Source of the DNA: Limnohabitans sp.
GTDB taxonomy: Bacteria; Pseudomonadota; Gammaproteobacteria; Burkholderiales; Burkholderiaceae_C
Assembly (NCBI GenBank): GCA_021731425.1
Contig: JAKFXJ010000045.1
Coordinates: 1 to 5,032 of the forward strand
Length of the DNA stretch: 5,032 bases
Direction of reading: 5' to 3'
Both the position numbers and the translations under genes were made by a program. This document shows, piece by piece, positions 4,665-5,032 of the stretch; the stretch's first letter is position 1, and every line of letters begins with the position of its first letter. The notes under the pieces are model-generated. The model had not been told where the DNA came from, did not search any database, and saw nothing but the letters and a program-made list of their open reading frames with translations.

Positions 4665-5032
4665 GCGCTGAGGCTGCTGCCATTGACCCCATGGTGGGCT
4701 TGCGCCACGCAAGGGTGCTGTTCAGGCACCTGTGGGTCGTTTTGGTTTTTCTGGGCTTGTGGGTCGGATCTGAAAACGCGTGGGCTTCACCGTCGTTGGG
4801 CCAGCGCTTCACTGATTCGATCTTGACCGAGAGGGGTTATCAAATTCCTCTGCCGCCAGGACAGTGGGAGGTCACAGCCACCAAAACAGAAACTGAAATC
4901 AGAGCGGTTGTCTTGGCCAACAAAGACGAGCAGGCCAAGATCCCTTTTATGGTTGTTCGTTATTCGACCGCGACCAAGTCGGGACATTGGGCGGACGCAT
5001 GCAGTTCAACTTTCGGAAATTTGTTTTGGCGC
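4661..5032 (+). CDS. Exported protein of unknown function (3' truncated by the window edge)
   Basis: The frame opened by the ATG at 4661 stays open for all 124 codons to the window end. The ATG overlaps the TGA of the preceding gene (ATGA), and GGTGA at 4652-4656 could act as a close ribosome site. The N-terminus is a Sec-type signal: a basic stretch (RHARVLFRH, 15-23), a hydrophobic core LWVVLVFLGLWVG (24-36) and probable cleavage after Ala42 (NAWA, then SPSLGQ). The n-region is long; starting at Met11 (4691) would give a more usual 32-residue signal. The visible mature part contains SLGQRFTDSILTERGYQIPL, then PPGQWEV, then a beta-rich stretch ending near ATKSGHWADAC. A 'PLPPG.W' phrase after a signal peptide recurs in Burkholderiales exported proteins as I recall, but I cannot assign a named family. 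It pairs with the exported gene just upstream. Confidence 0.75.
   Translation, partial: MSAEAAAIDPMVGLRHARVLFRHLWVVLVFLGLWVGSENAWASPSLGQRFTDSILTERGYQIPLPPGQWEVTATKTETEIRAVVLANKDEQAKIPFMVVRYSTATKSGHWADACSSTFGNLFWR

Noticed and set aside
4167..4712. Minus-strand open frames opposite the exported-protein gene
   Set aside because: The plus strand offers a proper signal peptide and an ATGA overlap to the next gene; the antisense frames show neither.

Overview
The window looks like chromosomal DNA of a betaproteobacterium, most likely Burkholderiales (a Comamonadaceae-like genome). This rests on the Bug-type solute-binding protein, a family greatly expanded in that order, on the GC-rich codon use of most genes, and on generally weak Shine-Dalgarno sequences. 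It is an inference from gene content only. I see no rRNA, tRNA, CRISPR array, insertion sequence or phage gene.

Layout, left to right. (1) Bases 2-862 (+) hold the 3' part of a tripartite-tricarboxylate-type periplasmic binding protein (Bug/TctC); its start lies outside the window. (2) Converging on it is a minus-strand bacteriohemerythrin-like gene, 919-1419, with all seven diiron ligands in place. (3) A 131-base divergent region contains a perfect GC-rich inverted repeat. (4) Bases 1551-2567 (+) encode a YdjM/DUF457-type multipass inner-membrane protein of the 'membrane-bound metal-dependent hydrolase' family. (5) A leader of about 160 bases carries a plausible promoter and a 40-codon ORF whose stop overlaps the next start. 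(6) Bases 2731-4086 (+) encode a MORN-repeat lipoprotein with eight 23-residue repeats and a C-terminal domain I do not recognise. (7) A 164-base gap is followed by two small exported proteins, 4251-4664 and 4661 to beyond the right edge, joined by an ATGA overlap.

The genes do not form one pathway. The left half is ordinary housekeeping or accessory content: a substrate-binding protein, an oxygen-binding hemerythrin and a membrane hydrolase. The right half is enriched in exported proteins of unknown function: the MORN lipoprotein and the coupled secreted pair. It is the more likely place for something undescribed. The MORN gene is also visibly less GC-rich than the genes on its left.

Most interesting for follow-up are the unassigned cysteine-containing C-terminal domain of the MORN lipoprotein, the translationally coupled exported pair at the right edge, and the possible leader peptide in front of the MORN gene. 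Nothing here by itself demonstrates a new system.
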